From contig JAFQBH010000033.1 of NCBI GenBank assembly GCA_017399765.1, forward strand, positions 1 through 64,000: a stretch of 64,000 nucleotides of DNA. The letters run 5' to 3'. The notes under the pieces were generated by a model. That model was not told the origin of the DNA, searched no databases, and saw nothing but the letters and a program-made list of their open reading frames with translations. Numbering within the stretch: position 1 is the stretch's first letter; each line of letters opens with the position of its first letter. Below are positions 50,121 through 59,937 of this stretch, piece by piece. A program made the position numbers and the translations under genes. The stretch comes from Oscillospiraceae bacterium (lineage in GTDB: Bacteria; Bacillota; Clostridia; Oscillospirales; Ruminococcaceae).

Positions 50121-53100
50121 ATGGGAAAAACAAACAGCAAAATTAAATATGTAATCGCATCGTTCCTTTTGGTTGCGGCTGTAATTATCGCAAACGCGGT
50201 TTTCGGCGGCGTTTTTGCGGAAGGCATTACAATTACACAAAACGGTTCAAGACTTGTTGTAAATGCTGAAGACGATGAAGGTGTTCAGTGGATGCGTGCG
50301 GATACTGCTGATGGAGCATACGAAAATATTGCAGATGCAACAGAAAAATATTACGACCTTACCGCAGAGGATTCCAATAAATACATAAAAGTTGTTGCCG
50401 GAGGAACGGAATCAAGCGCACCGGTTGCAATAGGAAATGTTGTTGTTTTTGATCTTTCCAAAGGAAGCGTAACTTTTGGTGCAACTTATTCGGGCGGCGG
50501 TGTTACGAGTGGAACGCATGAAGCTTCGAATATTTATATCGTAACTCAAAGCGAAAATGAAGCTTATTCGACAAACAAAATAAGCTTTACCGGAACGGTT
50601 GATATTCCTTTTGATGTAACAATTTCAGATATCCATCTTGGAAGTACGGCAGTTTCAGGTAAAACACCTGACGCAAGCGGTATAGGTTCTTATGCTAATG
50701 GCGTAATTGATATTCAAGCAGGGGTAGGAACTAAAAGCGTTGTCCTCCGCCTGAAAGGCGAAAATATTGTAAAAGCCGTCCATTATTATACCAATGGTTC
50801 TGCTTCAAATTCTTCTCTGAAAATCACTGATATAAACGGTGACGGAGCAAGCGAAGGAAAACTTTATGTTCCGATAAAAGCGGAAGGCAAAGATGAAATT
50901 GAAAGTTATGTAAACTCTAAACTTGCTTATAACCATTGGAACTCCGGAATAGGCGGAGATGACAGTTCCGGTGATAAGGTCGAAAATCTTGAAATCGCGG
51001 GCGGATATGTCCAGGTTCTTACAAGTTATGCAGACAACTGTACTGCAATCGGTGCCGGCGGTAACGGCTATTGCAAGATGAAGATTTCCGGAGGAAAAAT
51101 TGTTGCCCATTGCAGCGGAACCGGCGCCGCAATCGGCGGCGGAATCGGTTGGCACAGCGGCGGCGGTACTTCCGATATTACAATTACCGGCGGTGATGTT
51201 TATGCAGAAAACCATGGTAAAATATATGTTAGAGCGACTTATAATGCTGACGGAAGTATAAGCGGAACCACAATAGTGGATAAAGACGATCCGTATGGTT
51301 ATAACGAAATAATCGGCGGTGTTGCAATCGGTTCGGGAAGTTCCGTAAAAAGCGGCGGCTCAACAGGCACGGTTAAAATTACCGGCGGTAATGTTGAAGC
51401 ATACGGTGCATACGGAAACGGAATCGGAGGAGGCAACAGTTCTTCTTCTGCCGGCGGCCAGGCAACAATTGATATCAATGGAAAGGCCATCGTTAAGGCA
51501 AGTTCTATCGGCGGCGGTAACAGCAAAAATAAAACCGGCGGTGAAGCGACCGTAATGATCAGCGATGAAGCAGATGTAACTCTTATCAACGGAATCGGCG
51601 GCGGTTCAAGTGATTCGGGCAACGGCGGAAAAGCGACTATAACAGTAACCGGCGGTACTATCAATTGCGGCGACGTAATCGGCGGCGGTAACGGCGGCGG
51701 AACAGGTAACGGTGGTACCGCAACGATTAACGTCAGCGGCGGTATCCTTACTTCCAAATCCATAGGCGGCGGTACCGGCGGTGAAAGCGGTGACGGCGGC
51801 GCAGCCGAAATTATCATTTCCGGCGGTACTATCACAACGGGTTCTATCGGCGGCGGTGATACACTAAATAAAACAGACGGAAAAATCGGTTATGCAACTG
51901 CAGATATTTCCGGCGGCGATATTTCCGGCCAATTCCTGCTCATGGCCGGCGGTACAGACCCCTGTTATTTTAAAATGACGGGCGGAACGCTCCACGGAGT
52001 AAATACCGCGGACGCTTCTGAATATAGCTATGCAAAACTTGATGGTGCGGCTGTTTATATGGACGACCCCAGCGGAACTGTAACAATTTCCGGTGGTACA
52101 ATAAAAGACTGCTCTGCGGAAAACGGCGGCGCAATCTATATGACTGCGGGAAGTTTTGAACTTTCCGGAACCGGATCTGTTTCCGGAAATACCGCAACCA
52201 AAAGCGGCGGTGCAATCTATCTCGGCGGCGGTACCGTAACGATTAAAGGCGGTGAAATTTCCGGAAATACTGCAGCGGAAAACGGCGGCGGTGCATATCT
52301 CGGTGGCGGTATTCTTACCGTTGATGGCGGTACAGTTTCTTCAAACTCTGCGAAAAACGGCGGCGGTGCCTTTGTGGAGGGCGGCCAGGTTCTTGTTTTC
52401 AGCGGTAACATTGAAAACAACACTGCAGAAATAAACGGCGGCGGTTTTGACATCAATAACGGAAGTTTCGGCATGACCGGAGGTTCTGTTAATAAAAACG
52501 AAGCAAAAACCGGAAGCGGCGGCGGAATTTATGTTTCTGCAAATGACGCAAATGTTGTTGTAGATGTTCTCAGCGGTTCTGTTTCCAATAATAAAGCTGC
52601 GGAAAACGGCGGTGCTCTTGCGGTTGTCGGTGATAAAGAAAGCGAATATGAAATTACAGTTACAATAGGTGTAGATGGTTTACATAATAATGTTAAATGT
52701 CACCACGGCGGAAATTATATTGATGAAAGCGAATTTATTGAGGATTGTCCACAAACGGATGCAAACCATGCAGGCCAAAAGGGCGGTGCATTTTTTGTAA
52801 CCGGTAACAATCAAAAGACAACCCTTAATGTCTATTGTCTTATCGAAGAAGAAGCTAACAGCGCCGAAAGTGAAAACGGACAAAGCAATTTTATGAAAGT
52901 TGAAGGCGGCCGTGTTCTTGTCACAACTTCTAAAACGATGGATGAAGATGATAAGACATCTCAGAATGACTATAATGGAAATATTTCAATTAAGAGTACG
53001 ATATATGTAACCGGCGGTGACTTCGATATCTGGGGAAAAATGATTAACCCGGATATTGATGAAACAATCACCGTTGATATCGTAAACCCGGAAACAGATG

Positions 53101-56051
53101 AGTTTGACGATAACCGTATAAACGATTCCGATGCTGAAATAGTATATTATAAACTTCTTTATTACGAAAACTTTGAAGACCCAAAAACGGGCCAGACAAC
53201 CGGTCAGTATAAGGAAGTAAGGGTTTTAAAGGACGAGGCAGAAGAAATCCTTGGTAACATTTATGTTCACCCGGGTTATACTATCCAAGGCTGGAACACT
53301 AAACCCAAAGATTATGATAATACTTTAAAAGCAAAACTGGACGATGAATCTGGTTACACTAAAGAGAATGATGCCCAGGGTTGGTACGAGGTTGGTTCAA
53401 AATATGAGTTCAATGGTTATTGCCGCGGCGACCTTGTTATTTATGCGATCTGGAAAGCGAACGGCTATACAGTAACATTTGATGCCAACGTACCGGTTGG
53501 GGAAACCGTTTACGGCACAATGGCCGATGTTAACCTTACTTTTAACCAGCCTGAAAATCTTCCTGCAAATACATATTCAAGATCCGGTTATGAGTTTATC
53601 GGCTGGAACACGGAGCCGGAAGGAACGGGAGAACCTTTTGAAGATAAAGAATTGGTTGAAAACCTCACAACAGGAAGCAATCTTGTAACTCTTTATGCTC
53701 AGTGGGAAAAATGTGCCCACGAAAACCCTGAAAAATATATCTATACCTTGATTGAAAACGGAAAAGGAATTAAACTTGAATGTTCCTGCGGCGGATATTC
53801 CGAAACAGTGATCCTTTCTGCAAAAGATACAGTTTATAACAGAGAAGAACAGCCCGCAGAGTTAAAACGTTCCACTACCGATTCCGGTATAGAGCCGAAG
53901 CTTAACCCTGCAATCGAATACAGCGAACAGAATTCCGAAGGCGAATATGTACCACTGCCGGCAAGTATAATTCCGAAAAATGCCGGAACATATAAAGCAA
54001 GCATAACGGCCGGTGGTAAAACTGCAAGCATAGTTTATACCATTGAAAAAGCAGAACAGCCGGCGCCGCCGAAACCGAATTTTGCAATTGGAAATGATAC
54101 AAAATCTCTTACAGTAAAACAGGTTCAGGTTTCTCCGATAAAGGACAGCAAAAATCCGGAATATGACGAAACTTACGATTCTGTACGGCAGTATATGCTT
54201 GTTTACTATGATGTGAACGGAATTGAACAAACCATAGAATGGAAAAGTGTTGAAGACAGCATTGCTGTCGGGGCAGATGCCTGGACCTTTGATCTGGAGT
54301 ATGCACTTACAAACTATTCTGTTTATGCAAGATACAGCGAAGGAAAAAACTATAAAGCTTCGCCGGCAACAAAGGCAGACGGAGAATATTTCTATGCCGG
54401 AAATGTGGGTCTTAAAATAATTGCAGGCGAGGGAATAAAATATATCCAGGAAGTTGCAAATAAGGTTAATGGTGTAGTAAACGGAATACGAATAGATATT
54501 TCGCTTGAGGAAGGTTACTATTTCCCTAAGGAGTATAATGTTACTATCATACGTACTGATAAAACGTTTGAAACTGAAGATGGAGATGCTCCACCTTTTA
54601 CTGCAACCATACCTTATAAGCAATATAATATTTCAAGCATTCCTCAAGAATGCTATATGGTTGTAACATTCCCTGACGCAGTAAAGATCCCGACTATAGA
54701 GGCAAATATCACCGAAAAACAGGTTTTTGAAGCATTCGAGGATAGTGATGCAATTATCAGCCGCGATTCTGCCTTTACTGTAAATTTTGATGTACATAAC
54801 TTCAACACAAGAGATTATTCCGGACTTGTTCTGGATTTTAAGGACGCAGAGGGAGAAGCTGTTAAACTTCCCAAAGGCACTAAAATCATTCTTCAGAACA
54901 GGGAACCGGAACATTTCGGATATTATTCTGCAATTGTTTATGAAGAAGGAAAATCTGAATTTGATCTTTCTGTTTTCGGAAGAATGGGTGTAAAAGAAGC
55001 AAATCCTGACAATTCGGACCATAAATTTGCACTTTATGATGGCAATATGCTTCTGAACGTTGTTGTAGATTTTTCCGAAGCAGAAAACAAACTTGCTGCC
55101 GAAACAGTAATTAATCCTGTCCTCACGGCAGAAGTTGATCCGGAAGCAGTTCCCACGGCAGAGGAACCTGAAATCCAGGCAGAGGGTGAACCCGAACCTG
55201 AGTCCGAACCTCAGGCGGAAGATGCTCCGCAGGTTGGTCCTGTTGAAGTAACAAGCAGAACTGATATTTATGCAAAACTTTATGAGGAAGCCAAATTCGG
55301 TCTTGAAATTAGCGAAAGCGGTCTTTCTAATGTCATAAAATATAATTACGATGATTCCGACGGAGAAGCTTCCATTTGGGATAACAGAGATACTGCAATC
55401 GTGATTAAAAAGAATGAATATGAAGAAAAAGAACTTCCTGCGGACGCACATATCGTTTTCGTAAAAGACGGTTATAGAACCGAAACTTATCCTAATGCAA
55501 ACGAAGAATTTATTTTCCCGACAGAAGGTCCGGAAAGCGGAGAAGTCGAGATATATCTTGTATCAAACCTTATTAACGGCGAAAAATATACATTCGACGT
55601 AATGTGGAAAACTGCAGAATCCATTGCGGAAACTTCACCAACAAACGGAAATTTGAACGATAAAAAAACTGTTACCCTTGAAGGAAGGACATCGATATCT
55701 CCCTCCATAAAAATAACAGAAATAGAGAACAAGCGTCTTTTCAAAATTGGTGATAATCTTTCTTTCAGCGCATATGTTGAGTGGGAAAATCTTGTTCCGG
55801 CTAATAAAATTAAAATTGCGCTGATGAAAAAAGTTATAAGAGATACCGGTGCATCGGAATTTGTAGATACCGGTTTCAAATGGAATATGGATAATGAAAT
55901 AAATATTTCTGAAAACAGCAGAGAAAAAGGTTATCAGAGATTTGATATTACTCTCCCAAGCAGTGAGCCGGCAAGTTATTGCATAAGGATAACGCTGTTC
56001 GAAGAGCTTGTTGCGGTTTCTGAAGCGAATTATTATTTTATTATCGAATAA
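50121..56051 (+). CDS. Giant secreted beta-helix protein with InlB-type repeats
   Basis: 1976 residues. Signal peptide (1-34, ending VFAEG). Residues about 290-900 are a Gly-rich solenoid with recurring IGGG and VTGGT turns and later NTAAENGGGAYLGGG turns, characteristic of right-handed parallel beta-helices. Two InlB B-repeat-like modules follow (about 1010-1115 and 1116-1197, with YTIQGWNTKP and YEFIGWNTEPEG, ending YAQWEK). Four or more Ig-like segments and an acidic E/P linker (about 1675-1710) complete it. The C-terminus ends NYYFIIE without sorting signal or membrane helix, so attachment must be non-covalent or through partners. Probably an adhesin or matrix scaffold. Confidence 0.82.
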   Translation: MGKTNSKIKYVIASFLLVAAVIIANAVFGGVFAEGITITQNGSRLVVNAEDDEGVQWMRADTADGAYENIADATEKYYDLTAEDSNKYIKVVAGGTESSAPVAIGNVVVFDLSKGSVTFGATYSGGGVTSGTHEASNIYIVTQSENEAYSTNKISFTGTVDIPFDVTISDIHLGSTAVSGKTPDASGIGSYANGVIDIQAGVGTKSVVLRLKGENIVKAVHYYTNGSASNSSLKITDINGDGASEGKLYVPIKAEGKDEIESYVNSKLAYNHWNSGIGGDDSSGDKVENLEIAGGYVQVLTSYADNCTAIGAGGNGYCKMKISGGKIVAHCSGTGAAIGGGIGWHSGGGTSDITITGGDVYAENHGKIYVRATYNADGSISGTTIVDKDDPYGYNEIIGGVAIGSGSSVKSGGSTGTVKITGGNVEAYGAYGNGIGGGNSSSSAGGQATIDINGKAIVKASSIGGGNSKNKTGGEATVMISDEADVTLINGIGGGSSDSGNGGKATITVTGGTINCGDVIGGGNGGGTGNGGTATINVSGGILTSKSIGGGTGGESGDGGAAEIIISGGTITTGSIGGGDTLNKTDGKIGYATADISGGDISGQFLLMAGGTDPCYFKMTGGTLHGVNTADASEYSYAKLDGAAVYMDDPSGTVTISGGTIKDCSAENGGAIYMTAGSFELSGTGSVSGNTATKSGGAIYLGGGTVTIKGGEISGNTAAENGGGAYLGGGILTVDGGTVSSNSAKNGGGAFVEGGQVLVFSGNIENNTAEINGGGFDINNGSFGMTGGSVNKNEAKTGSGGGIYVSANDANVVVDVLSGSVSNNKAAENGGALAVVGDKESEYEITVTIGVDGLHNNVKCHHGGNYIDESEFIEDCPQTDANHAGQKGGAFFVTGNNQKTTLNVYCLIEEEANSAESENGQSNFMKVEGGRVLVTTSKTMDEDDKTSQNDYNGNISIKSTIYVTGGDFDIWGKMINPDIDETITVDIVNPETDEFDDNRINDSDAEIVYYKLLYYENFEDPKTGQTTGQYKEVRVLKDEAEEILGNIYVHPGYTIQGWNTKPKDYDNTLKAKLDDESGYTKENDAQGWYEVGSKYEFNGYCRGDLVIYAIWKANGYTVTFDANVPVGETVYGTMADVNLTFNQPENLPANTYSRSGYEFIGWNTEPEGTGEPFEDKELVENLTTGSNLVTLYAQWEKCAHENPEKYIYTLIENGKGIKLECSCGGYSETVILSAKDTVYNREEQPAELKRSTTDSGIEPKLNPAIEYSEQNSEGEYVPLPASIIPKNAGTYKASITAGGKTASIVYTIEKAEQPAPPKPNFAIGNDTKSLTVKQVQVSPIKDSKNPEYDETYDSVRQYMLVYYDVNGIEQTIEWKSVEDSIAVGADAWTFDLEYALTNYSVYARYSEGKNYKASPATKADGEYFYAGNVGLKIIAGEGIKYIQEVANKVNGVVNGIRIDISLEEGYYFPKEYNVTIIRTDKTFETEDGDAPPFTATIPYKQYNISSIPQECYMVVTFPDAVKIPTIEANITEKQVFEAFEDSDAIISRDSAFTVNFDVHNFNTRDYSGLVLDFKDAEGEAVKLPKGTKIILQNREPEHFGYYSAIVYEEGKSEFDLSVFGRMGVKEANPDNSDHKFALYDGNMLLNVVVDFSEAENKLAAETVINPVLTAEVDPEAVPTAEEPEIQAEGEPEPESEPQAEDAPQVGPVEVTSRTDIYAKLYEEAKFGLEISESGLSNVIKYNYDDSDGEASIWDNRDTAIVIKKNEYEEKELPADAHIVFVKDGYRTETYPNANEEFIFPTEGPESGEVEIYLVSNLINGEKYTFDVMWKTAESIAETSPTNGNLNDKKTVTLEGRTSISPSIKITEIENKRLFKIGDNLSFSAYVEWENLVPANKIKIALMKKVIRDTGASEFVDTGFKWNMDNEINISENSREKGYQRFDITLPSSEPASYCIRITLFEELVAVSEANYYFIIE

Positions 56052-56066
56052 CAAGGAAATTTACCA

Positions 56067-56098
56067 AAAAACGGCGGCGGATATCTGCCGCCGTTTTA
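56067..56098 (+). terminator. Hairpin between the giant protein gene and sortase
   Basis: AAACGGCGGC/GCCGCCGTTTT stem with a short loop; the T tract is only four T. It may attenuate rather than fully terminate before the sortase gene. Confidence 0.65.
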
Positions 56099-56127
56099 AA
56101 ACGTAAAACTGAAGGAGGTTCAGGAAA

Positions 56128-56868
56128 TTGAGCAAAAAACTTTTTTATATTCTGACAACAGTTTTACTTATCATAATCGCCTTTTCCTGTTTCATGATTT
56201 TCAGCGAACTTTCACAAAAAGAAAAAGAAAAGGAAGATTTTGAAAATCTTTCTGAAATTGCTGCAAAACCAATTGAAATCAAACCGGAAGAGGAAGAAAT
56301 TGAAGAGGACGCCGTTCATAAACGCAATCTGGGACCTCTTTATGAGGCTAATCAGGATTTTGCCGGTTGGATAAATATTCCGGGAACAAATGTTGATTAT
56401 CCGGTAATGTATACACCGGATGACCCTCAAAAATACCTCAGAATGAATTTTGAAGGTGAATACGCAATGTCCGGAGTTCCGTTCCTTGAAGGAACAAGAG
56501 AACTTTCGGACGGTCATATAATCATTTACGGACATAACATGAAAAACGGAACAATGTTTTCGGATATTACAAAATATGCTGAAAAGACATATTTTGATGA
56601 GCACCGCCTGATTGAATTTGAAACAGCGGAAGGACTTAAAACATACGAGATATTTGCTTCGGCAATGCTCAAAAGCAATGACGGCTGGTATTATTTCAAT
56701 TATTCAGAAAATGAAGAAATTTTTGAGGAGTTTGTTACTTATATAAAGGAAAAATCTCTTTATGAAACCGGAACGGAAACCACATTCGGAAGGCAGATAC
56801 TTACTCTTTCAACATGTTTCGGCGATTCGGACGATGACAGAATTATAATAGCAGGAATCGAAAAATAA
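56128..56868 (+). CDS. Class B sortase
   Basis: 246 residues, TTG start 10 nt after GAAGGAGG. N-terminal membrane helix (about 5-26), acidic linker, then the sortase fold: FAGWINIPGTNVDYPVM, catalytic His136 in IIIYGHNM, Cys230 in LTLSTC, and Arg238 in DDRIIIAG. Class B enzymes in Clostridia recognise (S/P/N)PxTG-type motifs; the PPDTG of the 47180 product is the only sorting signal seen in this window. It is therefore the probable anchoring enzyme of the island and its last gene. Confidence 0.92.
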   Translation: MSKKLFYILTTVLLIIIAFSCFMIFSELSQKEKEKEDFENLSEIAAKPIEIKPEEEEIEEDAVHKRNLGPLYEANQDFAGWINIPGTNVDYPVMYTPDDPQKYLRMNFEGEYAMSGVPFLEGTRELSDGHIIIYGHNMKNGTMFSDITKYAEKTYFDEHRLIEFETAEGLKTYEIFASAMLKSNDGWYYFNYSENEEIFEEFVTYIKEKSLYETGTETTFGRQILTLSTCFGDSDDDRIIIAGIEK

Positions 56869-56869
56869 A

Positions 56870-56907
56870 AAATGAGCACGGAAGAATTTATCCGTGCTCG
56901 TTTTTTT
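56870..56907 (+). terminator. Terminator after sortase with GAGCAC/GTGCTC arms
   Basis: Stem GAGCACGGA (56874-56882) / TCCGTGCTC (56891-56899) followed by GTTTTTTTG. It marks the end of the island. Confidence 0.85.
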
Positions 56908-56913
56908 GTCTGC

Positions 56914-56942
56914 GAATAATTGCTGCTTTTTATGGAAAAATA
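56914..56942 (+). promoter_or_regulatory. Possible forespore (sigma-G-like) promoter
   Basis: GAATA (56914-56918), a 17-bp spacer and AAAAATA (56936-56942) loosely match a sigma-G promoter, as expected for a germination gene. The -10 match is partial. Confidence 0.3.
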
Positions 56943-56967
56943 TCCTTTGGAAAGGCGGCGTTTTTAA

Positions 56968-58356
56968 ATGAATATTTCAACGGATATAGAAGTCAATAAA
57001 CTGCATTTTGATGCGCTTTTTTGCACAAAGCGCAATTTCGATCTGAAGAAAAGGGAACTGATAATTGCGGGAAAACCAGCCGTGCTCTATATGATAGACG
57101 GTTTTCTCCGAAGCGACGTTCTTGAAAGGATTATGGCGGAATTTTCGTTTCTCAAAGAAGGAGATGCGGATTCGGAAAAAGAGTTTTTTGAGCACGGAAT
57201 TCCATTCGCCGGGGTGGATTTGGAAAATGACGACGAAATGATAACAACGGCGGTGCTCAGCGGAAGAACTGTGCTCATGGTGGACGGTTTCGAAAATGCC
57301 TTTGTTTTCGAACTGCGGAATTATCCCCAGCGTGATAATGCGGAACCGGACAGGGACAAGGTCCTCCGGGGTTCGCGCGACGGTTTTACGGAAACAATGC
57401 TCTTTAATGCGGCGCTTATCCGCCGAAGAATACGCGACTGTGATTTAAGCATTGAATATCAGTCCATCGGAACGGTTTCAAAAACGGACGTTGCCCTTTG
57501 CTATCTCAGCAAAAAAGTCGATAAGACAATGCTTGAAGATGTCAGAAACAAAATAAAAAATTCAAAAATCGAGGCTCTGACCATGAGTCAGGAGGATATG
57601 GCAAATGTCATAAACGGAAAGCAGCGCTGGAATCCGTTTCCAAAATATAAATTTACGGAAAGGCCGGACGTTGCTGCGGCACAGATTATGCAGGGCGACC
57701 TGATTGTTCTTGTGGATAACACCCCGACGGCAATGATAATGCCGGCGACGATTTTTGATATCGCCGAGGACGCGAACGATTATTATTTTCCACCGCTTAC
57801 CGGTGCATATCTTCGGATAACCCGAATCCTTACGATGATAGTTACCCTTTTTGTAACTCCGGTCTGGCTTCTTGCGCTGGAATATCCGGAAAAAGTTCCG
57901 GAAGTTTTCCGCTTCGTTCTTGTTACGGAAAACCAGAATATCCCGATAATCTGGCAGCTCCTTATCCTCGAATTTGTGATAGACGGTCTGAAACTTTCGT
58001 CACTCAACACTCCGGGAATGCTTTCTTCAACCTTTTCGATAATCGCCGGAATAATCGTCAGCGATTTTGCGGTAAAAAGCGGCTGGTTCGCTTCGGAAAC
58101 AATGCTCTATATGGCTTTTGTAGCAATGGCGAACTACAGCCAGCCCGGTTATGAACTCGGCTATGCAATAAAATTTATGAGAATGTTCCTTCTCGTAGGA
58201 ACGGCGCTTTTCGGAATCTGGGGTTTCCTTGCGGGAATAGCTCTTACACTCTGGCTTCTTCTTTCAACAAAAATCCACGGAAAAGGCGGATATTTTTCGC
58301 CGATAATTCCTTTTTCGGCAAAAGGTTTTGCAAAACTTCTTTTCCGTCTGAAATAA
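56968..58356 (+). CDS. GerA-family spore germination protein (SpoVAF-like)
   Basis: 462 residues. The hydrophilic N-terminal half has RDKVLRGSRDGFTETMLFNAALIRRRIRD, the GerA-family signature. The C-terminal half has about five membrane helices (from about 275) with FPPLTGAYLRITRI and LSSLNTPGMLSSTF. No GerAB or GerAC partner and no spoVA genes are adjacent; SpoVAF-like single A-subunit homologues are the best fit. It implies endospore formation. AAAGGCGG ribosome binding site before ATG 56968. Confidence 0.85.
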   Translation: MNISTDIEVNKLHFDALFCTKRNFDLKKRELIIAGKPAVLYMIDGFLRSDVLERIMAEFSFLKEGDADSEKEFFEHGIPFAGVDLENDDEMITTAVLSGRTVLMVDGFENAFVFELRNYPQRDNAEPDRDKVLRGSRDGFTETMLFNAALIRRRIRDCDLSIEYQSIGTVSKTDVALCYLSKKVDKTMLEDVRNKIKNSKIEALTMSQEDMANVINGKQRWNPFPKYKFTERPDVAAAQIMQGDLIVLVDNTPTAMIMPATIFDIAEDANDYYFPPLTGAYLRITRILTMIVTLFVTPVWLLALEYPEKVPEVFRFVLVTENQNIPIIWQLLILEFVIDGLKLSSLNTPGMLSSTFSIIAGIIVSDFAVKSGWFASETMLYMAFVAMANYSQPGYELGYAIKFMRMFLLVGTALFGIWGFLAGIALTLWLLLSTKIHGKGGYFSPIIPFSAKGFAKLLFRLK

Positions 58357-58406
58357 TCATTTCCGGAATAATTTTGTTAGGAAATTGTTAAAAAATTCAA
58401 TATTTG

Positions 58407-58435
58407 TTGAAAAGAATATAAAAATAGGTTATTAT
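58407..58435 (+). promoter_or_regulatory. Sigma-A promoter of the MBOAT/DHHW operon
   Basis: TTGAAA (58407-58412), a 17-bp spacer and TATTAT (58430-58435), with an 83-nt leader before ATG 58519. The flanking 58357-58406 is AT-rich with no gene. Confidence 0.7.
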
Positions 58436-58518
58436 ATTTTTACTGTCTTAACAAAAAAGTTCGCTTAAAAAACGACATCAGATAGATAAATAAACAAACA
58501 AGGACGGACGACAAAAAT

Positions 58519-59919
58519 ATGGTATTTGCAAACTTATTTTTCCTCTATCTTTTCCTGCCGGTTAATATCCTGCTCTATTTTTCTACCAAAAACAGAGTGT
58601 TCAGAAACGCGGTTCTGATTTTCTTTTCGCTCTTTTTTTATGCCTGGGGTGAACCTGTTTGGGTAACACTTCTTATTTTCAGCGCGACCATCGACTATTT
58701 TCATGGCCGTATTATTGAAAAAAACCGCGGAAAAATCGGCGCAAAACTTGCGCTTATCTCTTCGCTTGTTCTCAACCTCGGACTTTTGGGAATTTTTAAA
58801 TACAGCGGATTTTTCGTAGAAAATATCAATTTCCTCACCGGACTTGATCTTCCGGTTCCGGAATTTGCGCTTCCTATCGGTATAAGTTTCTATACCTTCC
58901 AGACCTTAAGCTATACTATTGACGTTTATAAAGGCAACGTCGAACCCCAGCATAACTATATGAAATTCTTCATGTATGTTTCGCTCTATACCCAGCTTGT
59001 TGCGGGTCCTATCGTAAGATATGCCGACGTTGCGGTGGAAGTTAACAACCGCCGTGAAAACCTCGAGGATATCTGGAGCGGAACTGCAAGATTCCTTGTG
59101 GGTCTTACAAAAAAAGTCTTTATCGCCAACGTTGCAGGCCAGTTTGCGGAAACCTATCTTTCCGGCGACCTTACAACAAGAAGCACCGCCGCGGTCTGGT
59201 TCGGCGTTCTTATGTTCTCGATCCAGATTTATTATGATTTTTCCGGTTATTCCGATATGGCAATCGGTCTCGGAAAAGTTTTCGGTTTCCATTTCCTCGA
59301 AAACTTCAACTATCCCTATATTGCCCGTTCCGCAACGGAATTCTGGCGCAGGTGGCATATGTCCCTCGGTGGATTCTTCCGCGACTATGTCTATATCCCC
59401 CTTGGCGGAAACAGAAAACACCAGATCCTCAACCTCTTTATCGTCTGGTTCCTTACCGGTTTCTGGCATGGCGCAAGCTGGAACTTTATAATATGGGGTC
59501 TTTGGTTCGGTGTTCTTATCATCATCGAAAAACTCTTCCTTCTCAAATGGCTCAAAAAGCTCCCGGTTATTTCGAACATCTATCTTCTTTTCATCGCCGT
59601 TATGGGCTGGGTAATGTTCTATTTTGAGGATATGGGACAGATGTTTGATTGCTTCGCGGTTATGTTCGGAGCAAAGGGCACCGGATTCTGGGATATCTCC
59701 CTCGAAATCACCCTTCTTAACAACATCTTCTGGATAATCCTTGCGGTCGCTTTCTGTATGCCGATTGTTCCGGCGGTCAAAAAGTTTATTGCCGACCGCC
59801 CGAAACTCCAGATGCCCGCAAAAATCCTTATGATTCCTTCGAACGCAGTTATGCTTATTGTGAACACCGCGCTTCTTGTCGGTATGAGCTATAACCCGTT
59901 CCTCTACTACAAATTCTAA
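58519..59919 (+). CDS. MBOAT-family O-acyltransferase (AlgI/DltB-like)
   Basis: 466 residues, about ten membrane helices. MBOAT landmarks: GISFYTFQTLSYTIDVYKG, YVSLYTQLVAGPIVRY, FSGYSDMAIGLGKVFGFHFLENFNYPY, FWRRWHMSLGGFFRDYVYIPLGG and the catalytic His in TGFWHGASWNF. These proteins pass acetyl groups across the membrane for O-acetylation of surface polysaccharide. The adjacent DHHW-domain gene is its usual partner. GACGGACGAC is only a modest ribosome binding site. Confidence 0.92.
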   Translation: MVFANLFFLYLFLPVNILLYFSTKNRVFRNAVLIFFSLFFYAWGEPVWVTLLIFSATIDYFHGRIIEKNRGKIGAKLALISSLVLNLGLLGIFKYSGFFVENINFLTGLDLPVPEFALPIGISFYTFQTLSYTIDVYKGNVEPQHNYMKFFMYVSLYTQLVAGPIVRYADVAVEVNNRRENLEDIWSGTARFLVGLTKKVFIANVAGQFAETYLSGDLTTRSTAAVWFGVLMFSIQIYYDFSGYSDMAIGLGKVFGFHFLENFNYPYIARSATEFWRRWHMSLGGFFRDYVYIPLGGNRKHQILNLFIVWFLTGFWHGASWNFIIWGLWFGVLIIIEKLFLLKWLKKLPVISNIYLLFIAVMGWVMFYFEDMGQMFDCFAVMFGAKGTGFWDISLEITLLNNIFWIILAVAFCMPIVPAVKKFIADRPKLQMPAKILMIPSNAVMLIVNTALLVGMSYNPFLYYKF

Positions 59920-59937
59920 AGAAAGGAGAAGGCTTTT

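Noticed and set aside
51000..52820. Regular GGCGG/GGTGGT repeats as a CRISPR or tandem-repeat array
   Set aside because: They are in frame, degenerate at DNA level and encode the IGGG turns of a beta-helix solenoid.
50121..56051. Cohesin-bearing scaffoldin as partner of the dockerin protein
   Set aside because: The giant protein has beta-helix, InlB-like and Ig-like parts, but I see no cohesin repeat pattern.
56968..58356. Complete gerABC germinant receptor operon
   Set aside because: Only the A-type subunit is present; the next genes are MBOAT and DHHW, not GerB/GerC.
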